64,000 nucleotides of DNA from Pseudomonas parakoreensis (lineage in GTDB: Bacteria; Pseudomonadota; Gammaproteobacteria; Pseudomonadales; Pseudomonadaceae), in the NCBI RefSeq assembly GCF_021602155.1, contig NZ_BQHY01000007.1:62001-126000 (forward strand), in the 5' to 3' direction. This document shows positions 54,851-62,569 of this stretch, piece after piece. The notes beneath the pieces are model-generated. The model saw only the letters and a program-made list of their open reading frames with translations, was not told the origin of the DNA and ran no database searches. The position numbers and the translations under genes are program-made. Within the stretch, counting starts at the first letter, position 1; each line of letters begins with the position of its first letter.

Positions 54851-54869
54851 TACAAACGTTTGTTTGAAT
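54850..54869. promoter_or_regulatory. PsrA-like operator overlapping the ETF-QO -35 edge
   Basis: ATACAAACGTTTGTTTGAAT contains the perfect palindrome CAAACGTTTG plus a TTTGAA extension, similar to the PsrA box of fatty-acid oxidation genes. It touches the -35 hexamer, a good place for repression. Confidence 0.55.
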
Positions 54870-54921
54870 CGGCTCCAGCCCAGAGAAATCAAAGAAGCGC
54901 GGCTTATGAACGGCCATTTTG

Positions 54922-54959
54922 CCGTATTGACCGGAATAGGCGTTCCGGTCAAGATACGG
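54922..54959. repeat. Long hairpin in the etf intergenic region
   Basis: CCGTATTGACCGGAA pairs with TTCCGGTCAAGATACGG, a 15-bp stem with a two-base bulge and a six-base loop. No T run follows on either strand, so it is not a plain terminator. Confidence 0.7.
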
Positions 54960-55000
54960 GCGGTTTTGCGCTCGCCGTAGGCAGACTGGCGGTTTCAAGA

Positions 55001-55153
55001 GCACCTCTAAAGACAGGGCACAGGCAGTTCAAGGTGATGCGCAGCGCAAGTCCGGCGCGCAGTTTACACACCGTGCGATTCAATGACCCGTTGGTCACCA
55101 CTGACGAACGGTCATCGCCCCCCGCCGGCGTTTTTAGAGGTGCCCTTGTGCCC
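55001..55153 (+). promoter_or_regulatory. Candidate structured RNA leader of etfBA
   Basis: GCACCTCTAAAGAC (55001-55014) can pair with GTTTTTAGAGGTGC (55130-55143), a 14-bp stem with one G-U pair enclosing about 115 bases that include a hairpin (ATGACC with GGTCAT). The next bases on each side, GGGCACA (55016-55022) and TGTGCCC (55147-55153), can also pair, and that pairing crosses the first. The leader ends about 65 bases before the etfB ATG. Seen directly as complementarity; no conservation was tested. Confidence 0.5.
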
Positions 55154-55218
55154 GATGAGCATCAACCGCCAGGTTCGCCTAGGCGACTTTCTTTTCACCG
55201 GAGAGTAACGAGGAATCC

Positions 55219-55968
55219 ATGAAGGTTCTTGTAGCTGTCAAACGCGTTGTGGATTACAACGTCAAGGTTCGCGTCAAGGCGGACAATTCCGGCGTAGACC
55301 TCGCCAACGTCAAGATGTCGATGAACCCGTTCTGCGAAATCGCAGTGGAAGAAGCCGTACGCCTGAAAGAGAAAGGTGTTGCGACTGAAATCGTCGTCGT
55401 CTCCATCGGCCCGTCCACCGCTCAGGAACAGCTGCGTACCGCACTGGCTCTGGGTGCCGACCGTGCCATCCTCGTCGAATCCGCTGAAGACCTGACTTCG
55501 CTGGCCGTGGCCAAGCTGCTCAAGGCTGTGGTCGACAAGGAACAGCCTCAGCTGGTGATCCTGGGCAAACAGGCGATCGACAGCGACAACAACCAGACCG
55601 GCCAGATGCTTGCTGCACTGAGCGGCTATGGTCAGGGCACATTCGCTTCGAAAGTCGAAGTCTCCGGCGACAGCGTTGCCGTGACCCGCGAAATCGACGG
55701 CGGCGCGCAGACCGTTTCCCTGAAACTGCCGGCCATCGTCACCACCGACCTGCGTTTGAACGAGCCGCGCTACGCGTCCCTGCCAAACATCATGAAAGCC
55801 AAGAAGAAGCCTCTCGAAGTGCTGACTCCGGACGCTTTGGGCGTTTCCACCGCCTCCACCAACAAGACCCTGAAAGTCGAAGCGCCGGCTGCACGCAGCG
55901 CGGGTATCAAGGTCAAGTCGGTGGCTGAACTGGTCGAGAAACTGAAAAACGAAGCGAAGGTAATCTAA
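55219..55968 (+). CDS. etfB: Electron transfer flavoprotein beta subunit
   Basis: Small subunit of ETF, which binds AMP and docks to acyl-CoA dehydrogenases. The 249-residue protein begins [20 protein letters not shown] and has the conserved [14 protein letters not shown] and [18 protein letters not shown] segments. CGAGGA ribosome site. etfA starts two bases after its stop codon. Confidence 0.97.
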   Translation: MKVLVAVKRVVDYNVKVRVKADNSGVDLANVKMSMNPFCEIAVEEAVRLKEKGVATEIVVVSIGPSTAQEQLRTALALGADRAILVESAEDLTSLAVAKLLKAVVDKEQPQLVILGKQAIDSDNNQTGQMLAALSGYGQGTFASKVEVSGDSVAVTREIDGGAQTVSLKLPAIVTTDLRLNEPRYASLPNIMKAKKKPLEVLTPDALGVSTASTNKTLKVEAPAARSAGIKVKSVAELVEKLKNEAKVI

Positions 55969-55970
55969 AA

Positions 55971-56900
55971 ATGACTATCTTGGTAATCGCTGAACACGAC
56001 AACAAAGTGCTGGCCCCGGCCACGCTGAACACCGTGGCTGCCGCTGCCAAAATCGGCGGCGACATTCACGTACTGGTTGCAGGTCAGGGCGCTGGCGCCG
56101 TGGCCGAAGCCGCGGCGAAAATCGCAGGCGTGGGCAAAGTCCTGAGCGCTGACAATGCCGCTTACGCGCATCAGTTGCCGGAAAACGTTGCGCCGCTGGT
56201 AGCAGAGCTGGGCGCTGGTTACAGCCACATCCTGGCTGCCGCCACGTCCAACGGCAAAAACATCCTGCCGCGCGTTGCCGCTGCACTGGATGTTGACCAG
56301 ATCTCCGAGATCATCTCGGTAGAAAGCGCCGATACGTTCAAGCGTCCGATCTACGCCGGTAACGCCATCGCTACCGTGCAATCGACCGCTGCGATCAAAG
56401 TGATCACCGTGCGTGCCACCGGTTTCGACCCGGTTGCTGCCGAAGGTGGTTCGGCGGCTGTTGAAGCCGTATCGGCTGCGCACGATGCTGGCACCTCCAG
56501 CTTCGTCAGCGAAGAACTGGCCAAGTCGGATCGTCCTGAGCTGACCGCCGCCAAGATCGTCGTCTCCGGCGGCCGCGGCATGCAGAACGGCGACAACTTC
56601 AAACACCTGTACGCCCTGGCCGACAAGCTGGGCGCCGCCGTCGGTGCTTCGCGCGCCGCGGTCGACGCAGGTTTCGTACCCAACGACATGCAGGTCGGTC
56701 AGACCGGCAAGATCGTTGCACCACAGTTGTACATCGCCGTCGGTATCTCCGGCGCGATCCAGCACCTGGCCGGCATGAAAGACTCCAAAGTGATCGTTGC
56801 GATCAACAAGGACGAAGAAGCGCCGATCTTCCAGGTGGCCGATTACGGTCTGGTGGCGGATCTGTTCGAAGCAGTCCCTGAGCTGGAGAAGCTGGTCTAA
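55971..56900 (+). CDS. etfA: Electron transfer flavoprotein alpha subunit
   Basis: Large subunit carrying the FAD that moves electrons from dehydrogenases to ETF-QO. In the 309-residue protein the C-terminal FAD site is plain: [54 protein letters not shown] and the [18 protein letters not shown] end. Ends in a strong terminator. Confidence 0.97.
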   Translation: MTILVIAEHDNKVLAPATLNTVAAAAKIGGDIHVLVAGQGAGAVAEAAAKIAGVGKVLSADNAAYAHQLPENVAPLVAELGAGYSHILAAATSNGKNILPRVAAALDVDQISEIISVESADTFKRPIYAGNAIATVQSTAAIKVITVRATGFDPVAAEGGSAAVEAVSAAHDAGTSSFVSEELAKSDRPELTAAKIVVSGGRGMQNGDNFKHLYALADKLGAAVGASRAAVDAGFVPNDMQVGQTGKIVAPQLYIAVGISGAIQHLAGMKDSKVIVAINKDEEAPIFQVADYGLVADLFEAVPELEKLV

Positions 56901-56922
56901 TCCGGCGGCTTCACTTATAAAG

Positions 56923-56951
56923 AGCCCGGCCTTCTGGTCGGGCTTTTTTTT
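56923..56951 (+). terminator. Intrinsic terminator after etfA
   Basis: AGCCCGGCC and GGTCGGGCT stem with a TTCT loop, then eight T residues. Confidence 0.9.
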
Positions 56952-56980
56952 GTCTCGAATTTGAGTGGAGAGCGTTTGCC

Positions 56981-57802
56981 ATGGATCTGCGCCGCAGGTT
57001 GTTATTGGGATTGATCCTGTTGCCGGGGATGGCTGCGGCTGCCGGCAAGTGCGAGCGCCTGGTCGTCACCGGTAGCCCGGACGCGCCGCCGTACTTGTGG
57101 CAGGACCCGCAGAACCCCAAACATTTGATCGGCGCCAGTGCCGACCTGTTGCAGCAAGTGGCCAAGGATCTGGGGATCAAGGTCGAGCTGCTCTACGCCG
57201 GCAAACGCGCGCAGGCCCTCGACGAAGTGCGCAGCGGGCGCATGGACATGCTGGCGGACACGCCGCTGATGTTCAATGAGCTGGAAAACCTCGACTACGT
57301 CTATCCGCCGTTGCTGGAAAACGACTACCTGGTGTGGACGCGCAAAGGCTCGACGCTGGCCTACAGCGAAGCAAAAGACCTGCACGGGCACACTGGCGGG
57401 TTGTCGGAAAAGTCTCGAATGACCCAGGCTTTTGGCACTTTCGCCGAGCAGAATCTGACCCTGACGCGGACGGCAAACATCACTCAGGCCTTTCAGAAAC
57501 TTCTGCTGGGCGAAGTGGAATATGTACTCGCCGGGCGCTACTCGGGCATGGCTGCCGCGCAGGCATTGGGCATGGCCAATGATCTGCTGGCGTTCGAACA
57601 GCCGATCGACCGACCAGGATTGTTCCTCGCGATTTCGCATAACTCGGCCTGCAACGATCCGTGGTTGCGCGGACAGCTCGCTAAAAAGATGACAGAATTG
57701 CCCGCGTCCGGACTGACCGAGGCCGCGCTGCAACGCAATATCGAGCGCTGGAAGGCCCAGCAGCAACAACCGCAGCCACCTGTCAGTGCCCCAAAACAGT
57801 AG
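56981..57802 (+). CDS. Periplasmic solute-binding protein, amino-acid ABC transporter type 3
   Basis: A 273-residue protein with a signal peptide (MDLRRRLLLGLILLPGMAAA, cut near AAA-GKCERL) and the PBPb fold: GSPDAPPYLWQDPQNPKHL, GASADLLQQVAKDLGIKVEL and SGRMDMLADTPLMFNELEN. No permease or ATPase genes are near, so it may serve a distant transporter or act as a sensor-like protein. The last 15 residues are Gln/Pro-rich. It leads a set with two envelope lipoproteins, nine bases before the next gene. Confidence 0.85.
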   Translation: MDLRRRLLLGLILLPGMAAAAGKCERLVVTGSPDAPPYLWQDPQNPKHLIGASADLLQQVAKDLGIKVELLYAGKRAQALDEVRSGRMDMLADTPLMFNELENLDYVYPPLLENDYLVWTRKGSTLAYSEAKDLHGHTGGLSEKSRMTQAFGTFAEQNLTLTRTANITQAFQKLLLGEVEYVLAGRYSGMAAAQALGMANDLLAFEQPIDRPGLFLAISHNSACNDPWLRGQLAKKMTELPASGLTEAALQRNIERWKAQQQQPQPPVSAPKQ

Positions 57803-57811
57803 GGATTCTTA

Positions 57812-58168
57812 GTGAGTATTCGACCTCTTTTCGCGGCCATGGCCGTTCTGGCCCTGGCCGGCTGCGCCAATGATCCGGCACCCCATGAGCAAATGCGCCT
57901 GACCGAGCAGGCCATCACCCAGGCCAAGGCTGTCGGTGCGACCGCCGATGAAGTGCCGGAAATGAAACTGGCCGAAGACAAGTTCAACCGGGCCAAGGGC
58001 AACATGGCCGACGAGTCTTTCAAGAACGCCCGCATGCGCGCCGAGCAGGCCGAGCTGGATGCGCGTCTGGCCGAAGCCAAAGTGCTGACGCAAAAGAGCG
58101 AAGAGCAACTCAACGTGCTCAACACCCGCATCATCCGTCTGCGCAAGCAACTGGGAGATGCCCAATGA
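57812..58168 (+). CDS. DUF4398-type lipoprotein
   Basis: A 118-residue protein with a lipobox (LALAGC near residue 18) and a mature part that is one long helix: repeated Ala/Glu/Gln patterns (RAEQAELDARLAEAKVLTQK) give coiled-coil character. DUF4398 proteins are small envelope lipoproteins found beside OmpA-like genes. GTG start; it overlaps the OmpA-like gene by four bases, so the two are made together. Confidence 0.85.
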   Translation: MSIRPLFAAMAVLALAGCANDPAPHEQMRLTEQAITQAKAVGATADEVPEMKLAEDKFNRAKGNMADESFKNARMRAEQAELDARLAEAKVLTQKSEEQLNVLNTRIIRLRKQLGDAQ

Positions 58169-58977
58169 GCCTCAAGTCCAAAATCCTCGGCGGGATGATT
58201 CTGGCCGGTTGCGCAAGCCTCTATGGCTGCGCCGGTCAACACGGCGAAGCCGCATTGCAACAGGCTGGCAGTGACTTTCAGAAGGTCAAGGAAGATTCCA
58301 ATGTGCTGCGTATCGCGCCGAAGGATGTGATCCGCGCCGGTGAGTCGCTGGCCCGCGCCGATCGCTTGTCCACCTATTGGGGCAGTGGCGCGGACGTGGT
58401 GCATTACGCGTACTTGAGTCAGCGCTACAGCGAAATCGCTCGCGAACACACCAATCTGGTGCTCAACGAAGAGCGCGCGGCGAAGCTTGAGCTGGAGCGT
58501 CAGCGCCTGCAACTGGCCCTGCGCGAGTCCAAACTGCTGAGCGTGCAGCAGCAGGGTAAATGGCTGGAAGAACAGATCGTGGCGTTGGCCACTACGCAGA
58601 CCGATCGCGGCCTGGTGATGACCCTTGGTGATGTTCTGTTCGACACTGGCGAGGCGGAGCTGAAGAACTCGGCCAATCGCGTGGTGTTGAAGATTGTGCA
58701 GTTCCTGCAACTCAACCCGAAACGTGTGGTGCGTATCGAGGGTTACACCGACAGCACCGGTGGCAAACAGGAAAACCTCAAGCTGTCGCGTGATCGCGCG
58801 CAAGCAGTGGCCGATGTGTTGATGGACCTGGGGATTGAGGACAAGCGGATTCAGGTCGAAGGTTACGGTGACGAATACCCGGTGGACGCCAACGCTTCCG
58901 AGCGCGGTCGGGCACAGAACCGTCGGGTGGAAATTGTGTTCTCCGACGAAAAAGGCCAGCTTGGCGCCGCCCGCTGA
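58165..58977 (+). CDS. OmpA-family lipoprotein with DUF4398 N-terminal domain
   Basis: A 270-residue outer-membrane lipoprotein that binds peptidoglycan. The N-terminus has two possible lipoboxes (ILAGC and SLYGC, cysteines 16 and 22). Next is a helical DUF4398-like region (about residues 25-135) and then an OmpA C-terminal domain with the peptidoglycan-binding motifs IEGYTDSTGGKQENLKLSRDR (in part) and GYGDEYPVDANASERGRAQN. It likely ties the outer membrane to the wall, with the small DUF4398 lipoprotein as partner. Terminator follows. Confidence 0.9.
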   Translation: MSLKSKILGGMILAGCASLYGCAGQHGEAALQQAGSDFQKVKEDSNVLRIAPKDVIRAGESLARADRLSTYWGSGADVVHYAYLSQRYSEIAREHTNLVLNEERAAKLELERQRLQLALRESKLLSVQQQGKWLEEQIVALATTQTDRGLVMTLGDVLFDTGEAELKNSANRVVLKIVQFLQLNPKRVVRIEGYTDSTGGKQENLKLSRDRAQAVADVLMDLGIEDKRIQVEGYGDEYPVDANASERGRAQNRRVEIVFSDEKGQLGAAR

Positions 58978-58992
58978 GGGCTGCGTCTCTGG

Positions 58993-59027
58993 AAAGCCCG
59001 GCCTGTCATGCAGCGCCGGGCTTTTTT
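58993..59027 (+). terminator. Intrinsic terminator after the OmpA-like gene
   Basis: AAAGCCCGGC and GCCGGGCTTT stem around CTGTCATGCAGC, followed by a T run. Confidence 0.9.
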
Positions 59028-59098
59028 ACGGCTGTCGATTGGCACGCAAATCCGTACAGTTGTGGCTGACACTGCACTGTATGGTCGACTATGGTGGC

Positions 59099-59132
59099 AA
59101 CTGTCCCAGTACACTTCTAAACTGTTCCGGTA
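59099..59132. promoter_or_regulatory. Direct repeats before the MocR-type gene
   Basis: AACTGTCCCAGTA at 59099-59111 and AACTGTTCCGGTA at 59120-59132, eleven of thirteen bases equal, start to start exactly 21 bases (two helical turns). This is the arrangement MocR/PdxR/GabR regulators bind. Confidence 0.6.
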
Positions 59133-59178
59133 TTGTTTCACACAAGAATAAAATGCCCGTGAAATCGAGTGCTGCGTC

Positions 59179-60618
59179 ATGACCAACCTCTTGCTCTACC
59201 AACGTATTGCTCAACAATTGGCGGAAGACATCCGGCGCGGTGTCTATCAACCCGGAGAACGCGTGCCGTCGGTGCGCAAGATGAGTTCGCAGCTCAATGT
59301 CAGCCATGCGACGGTGTTGCAGGCGTATGCCAATCTCGAAGATCAGGGCCTGATCCGTGCACGGCCGCAGTCCGGCTACTACGTGCACCAGACCCCGGCA
59401 CTGACGGCGCCGACCCCGGACATCGCCCGGGTCGAACGCCCGGGCCTGGTCACGCGCGCCAGCATCATTCAGCAAGTATTGGTCGAGTCTCGGCGCGAGG
59501 GGGTTTTCCCGTTGGGCGCTGCGGTGCCGAGTGTCGATTACCTCCCGGTTCGCGCACTGCATCAGCAACTGGCCAAGGTCACCCGATTCCATAGCCCTCG
59601 CGCGTTCAGCTACATGTTCAGCCCCGGCTTCGAACCGTTGCGCCGGCAAGTGGCAATCCGCATGCGTGATGCTGGAGTGGTGGTCGATCCGTCGGAAGTG
59701 GTCATTACCCACGGTTGTGTCGATGCGCTGCAGATGTCGCTGCGGGTGCTGACCCGTCCGGGAGATCTGATCGCTGCCGAATCGCCAACCTATTACGGCC
59801 TGCTGCAACTGGCCGATCTGTTGGGCCTGAAAGTGATCGAGATCCCCAGCGATCCGGCCACCGGCATGAGCCTCGAAGCCTTGCAACTGGCGGCCAACCA
59901 ATGGTCGATCAAGGCTTTGGTACTGACCACGCGCCTGAGCAATCCGTTGGGCGGCACCATGCCGGAAGAACGCCAGAAACAACTGCTGCGTCTGGCCTCG
60001 GACTTCGATATCCAGATCGTCGAAGACGATATCTATGGGGAGTTGATGTTCGAACAGGGCCGCACCAAAGCCCTCAAGGCTTACGATCGACTGGATCGGG
60101 TGATTTACTGCTCGAGCTTTTCCAAAACGTTGTCGCCGGGCGTGCGCGTCGGCTGGATGATTGCCGGCAAGTATCAGCAGGAAATCCAGCGTCTGCAGAC
60201 CTTCACCACGCATTCGGCATGCAGCGTGACGCAGATGGCGATTGCCGCTTATCTGGAAAATGGCGGTTATGACCGGCATTTACGGTACATCCGCCAGGAA
60301 TACCGGAAAAATCTCAGCGCGTTCCAGTTGGCGGTGCAGCAGTACTTTCCCGAAGGTACGCAGATGACCCGGCCCACGGGCGGTTTCATCCTCTGGGTGA
60401 GTCTGCCGGGCAGGGTCAATACCCAGGAATTGCATGTCCGCGCATTGCAGCAGGGCATCAGCATTGCACCGGGGCTGATCTTCAGTAATACCGAGCAGTT
60501 CAATCACTGCATCCGCCTGAACTGCGGCACACCGTGGAATCGCGAGGCGGAAAGGGCGCTGATGACCCTCGGTCTGCTGGCGACTCAACTGTGTCAGGAA
60601 ACGGCTGGCGGTTTCTGA
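59179..60618 (+). CDS. MocR-family regulator (GntR HTH fused to an aminotransferase-like domain)
   Basis: A 479-residue fusion: a GntR winged helix at residues about 1-75 (PGERVPSVRKMSSQLNVSHATVLQAY in part) and a fold-type I PLP domain. The PLP lysine is in YCSSFSKTLSPGVRVGWM near residue 316, and GCVDALQMSLRVLTRPGD and SNPLGGTMPEER complete the cofactor site. Such proteins use the aminotransferase domain as sensor of an amine, amino acid or PLP-adduct. Target unknown; direct repeats in front suggest autoregulation. The neighbours give no obvious partner gene. Confidence 0.9.
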   Translation: MTNLLLYQRIAQQLAEDIRRGVYQPGERVPSVRKMSSQLNVSHATVLQAYANLEDQGLIRARPQSGYYVHQTPALTAPTPDIARVERPGLVTRASIIQQVLVESRREGVFPLGAAVPSVDYLPVRALHQQLAKVTRFHSPRAFSYMFSPGFEPLRRQVAIRMRDAGVVVDPSEVVITHGCVDALQMSLRVLTRPGDLIAAESPTYYGLLQLADLLGLKVIEIPSDPATGMSLEALQLAANQWSIKALVLTTRLSNPLGGTMPEERQKQLLRLASDFDIQIVEDDIYGELMFEQGRTKALKAYDRLDRVIYCSSFSKTLSPGVRVGWMIAGKYQQEIQRLQTFTTHSACSVTQMAIAAYLENGGYDRHLRYIRQEYRKNLSAFQLAVQQYFPEGTQMTRPTGGFILWVSLPGRVNTQELHVRALQQGISIAPGLIFSNTEQFNHCIRLNCGTPWNREAERALMTLGLLATQLCQETAGGF

Positions 60619-60696
60619 ACGAGCGGCGCGTCGTGCTTGTCTTGTGGCGCTCAACAGGCGAGCATATGGCCCTCTGCCGTTAGTGTTGTAGGGTTC

Positions 60697-61191
60697 ATGA
60701 AAGCGATTTTGCCTGCTGCCTGGATTTTGCTTGGTGTGTTGATGATGGGCCATGCGCCCGGTGTCATGGCAGCTGCCGTTCAGGAAAAGCCCGCAACGTC
60801 CGCGCCGGCAAGCAAACCGGCGGCGAGCAAAAAAGCCGTTGCAGATAACAAAGCTGCGGCTAAAAAAGCCCCACAGAAGAAAGCCGCCGCGGTGAAGAAA
60901 CGGCCCCCGGTCGCCTCCAAGTCGAAACCGGCCAGCGAAGTGGCGAAAACCAGACTGCCACCGGCCAAGCTTGACCTGAGCTTGCCCAAGGATATGGTTC
61001 AGCAGCTTAAACCTGCCGGTACTGTACCGATGCCCAAGCACGACGCAATCCTGCCGCAGATGTTTGGCGAGAAGAACAGTGGCTTTCAGCTCAACGGCCG
61101 CCTGCTCAGCAACGAAATGCAGTTGCAGCTGCGCAATGAGGAGCGCCGTGAAGTCGAAGGCGCAGCACTGGATTTCGAGTTCAAGCAATAA
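60697..61191 (+). CDS. Predicted exported Lys/Ala-rich protein
   Basis: A 164-residue protein with a signal peptide (MKAILPAAWILLGVLMMGHA through VMAAA, cut near residue 28), a Lys/Ala/Pro segment (SKPAASKKAVADNKAAAKKA) like histone H1 tails, and a more normal C-terminal half (KDMVQQLKPAGTVPMPKHDA; LNGRLLSNEMQLQLRNEER). The basic part is probably disordered and could bind the cell wall or nucleic acid. Function unknown. ATG 60697 was chosen because it begins the signal peptide. Confidence 0.75.
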   Translation: MKAILPAAWILLGVLMMGHAPGVMAAAVQEKPATSAPASKPAASKKAVADNKAAAKKAPQKKAAAVKKRPPVASKSKPASEVAKTRLPPAKLDLSLPKDMVQQLKPAGTVPMPKHDAILPQMFGEKNSGFQLNGRLLSNEMQLQLRNEERREVEGAALDFEFKQ

Positions 61192-61356
61192 ATTCAATCG
61201 ATCCGTGACCCGCGGACCAGACGCTTTGTCGGAGACTGGTCAGTCACATTCAGTTATCGGTAAAAACCCCGGTACAGGGAATTTGAAACAACCGTTTTAG
61301 CGGTTACTCTGTCCGCGTCTCTTTAACACATTGCCCGTTGCGAGGACTTGCTCGTC

Positions 61357-61611
61357 ATGAAATGCCGTGAAGGCTGTGGCGCTTGCTGTATTGCCCCCTC
61401 CATCAGTTCTGCCATTCCGGGCATGCCCAACGGCAAGCCTGCCGGCGAACGTTGCGTGCAGCTCTCGGTCGAAAACCTGTGCAGCATTTTCGGCCAGCCG
61501 GAGCGTCCGGCGGTTTGTTCAGGATTTGCCGCCGATGTCGAAGTCTGTGGCAGCAGCTCCGAGGAAGCGATCAAACTGATCGGCTGGTGGGAGCAGATGA
61601 CGGCGGCGTGA
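61357..61611 (+). CDS. YkgJ-family cysteine-cluster protein
   Basis: An 84-residue protein with ten cysteines arranged KCREGCGACC, RCVQL, LCSIF, VCSGF and VCGSS, the pattern of the YkgJ/UPF0153 family thought to bind a metal or Fe-S cluster. A short form without extra domains. The TTG at 61348 is too close to GAGGA, so ATG 61357 is used. Role unknown. Confidence 0.85.
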   Translation: MKCREGCGACCIAPSISSAIPGMPNGKPAGERCVQLSVENLCSIFGQPERPAVCSGFAADVEVCGSSSEEAIKLIGWWEQMTAA

Positions 61612-61652
61612 TGTGTCAAACGAACGGAACTTCAACAATAAGGAATAAGACT

Positions 61653-62258
61653 ATGGGTTCGCTGCATCGTATCGCTGTGTTGTGTGGTTTGACCGCTGTA
61701 CTGGCTACTTCGTTGGCTCAGGCCGAGGACTGGAAGGTCGCCAAGGAACAGGACGGGATCAAGGTCTCGCTGGCTCAAGTGCCGGGCTCGGATTACAAGT
61801 CCTACCAGGGCGTGACCCTGATGAAGACCACCGTGGCCAAACTGCGTGCCTTGCAGGACGACGTGGCTGGCGCCTGCACCTGGATTCACGAGTGCAAAGC
61901 CCAGAAGCTGCTCAAGCACGAGGGCGATCAGAGCTGGACCTACACCCAGTTCAATACGCCGTGGCCAGTGACCCCACGTGATTCGGTGTTGCACATCACC
62001 ACCGTTGAGGGCGCCGATGGCAGCCTGACCCGCAACCTCGAAGGCGTGCCGAAGTACATTCCCGAAGAGAAAGGCTTTGTCCGTGTCGCTCAGGTCAAAG
62101 GGTTCTGGAAGTTCGTACCCAAAGGTGATCAAGTCGAAGTGACCTATCAGGTGCACACTGAGCCCGGCGGCAGCGTACCGAGCATGATTGCCAACAAGTT
62201 CGTGGTCGACGCTCCCTTCAATACCCTTAAAGCCCTGAAAGAACGCGCCGAGAAGTAA
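61653..62258 (+). CDS. START-domain lipid-binding-like periplasmic protein
   Basis: A 201-residue protein with a signal peptide (GSLHRIAVLCGLTAVLATSL, cut near AQA-EDW) and a START-like domain: DWKVAKEQDGIKVSLAQVPG, MKTTVAKLRALQDDVAGAC, FNTPWPVTPRDSVLHITTVE and KGDQVEVTYQVHTEPGGSVP. The START fold holds hydrophobic ligands such as lipids. In Pseudomonas such secreted START proteins are common and of unknown role. AAGGAA ribosome site; own terminator. Confidence 0.85.
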   Translation: MGSLHRIAVLCGLTAVLATSLAQAEDWKVAKEQDGIKVSLAQVPGSDYKSYQGVTLMKTTVAKLRALQDDVAGACTWIHECKAQKLLKHEGDQSWTYTQFNTPWPVTPRDSVLHITTVEGADGSLTRNLEGVPKYIPEEKGFVRVAQVKGFWKFVPKGDQVEVTYQVHTEPGGSVPSMIANKFVVDAPFNTLKALKERAEK

Positions 62259-62569
62259 TTTTTCGCGCTGACAGCAAAACGCCCCGACCGAATCGGGGCG
62301 TTTTGTTTTGTCGTTATATTGTGTTTCCAGATATGCGCTGCACGAAATTTTCACAAAGCGTTCCTGACAATTCGCCCGCGCAATGCGTGCTGTCTGCGAA
62401 CGATTGCCTTTATGAAAGAGTCGGGCAGCGGGGCACTAATCAATGGCAATGCTGCCGGTGATCGTGCAACATTTGCGCACCGCGCACGCCCCGGGGTCTG
62501 GAATGGCCAATAGAGGGCATGGCGCCGCTGTATTTTGCAACTTCAACTTCCAATGGGTCCTAAAACGAC
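62259..62569. other. Intergenic region before the phosphoglycerol transferase-like gene
   Basis: The 311 bases hold the START terminator and then about 260 bases of less GC-rich sequence that should carry the promoter of the next gene. I see no convincing hexamers, operators or small ORFs. Confidence 0.55.
62277..62309 (+). terminator. Intrinsic terminator after the START gene
   Basis: AAAACGCCCCGA and TCGGGGCGTTTT stem with a CCGAA loop and T-rich tail; A run upstream makes it possibly bidirectional. Confidence 0.9.

Larger units (their letters stand above)
54694..55218. other. Regulatory region between the ETF-QO gene and etfB
   Basis: The 525 bases hold a sigma70 promoter toward ETF-QO (54822-54850), a LiuR-like palindrome (54765-54782), a PsrA-like palindrome (54850-54869), a long hairpin (54922-54959), and the arms of a large structured leader before etfB (55001-55153). 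I found no convincing promoter hexamers for etfB. No protein-coding frame is supported. Confidence 0.65.

Noticed and set aside
53119-54867. 582-codon plus-strand open frame opposite ETF-QO
   Set aside because: Antisense to a clear ETF-QO gene with FAD and Fe-S motifs; no family features of its own.
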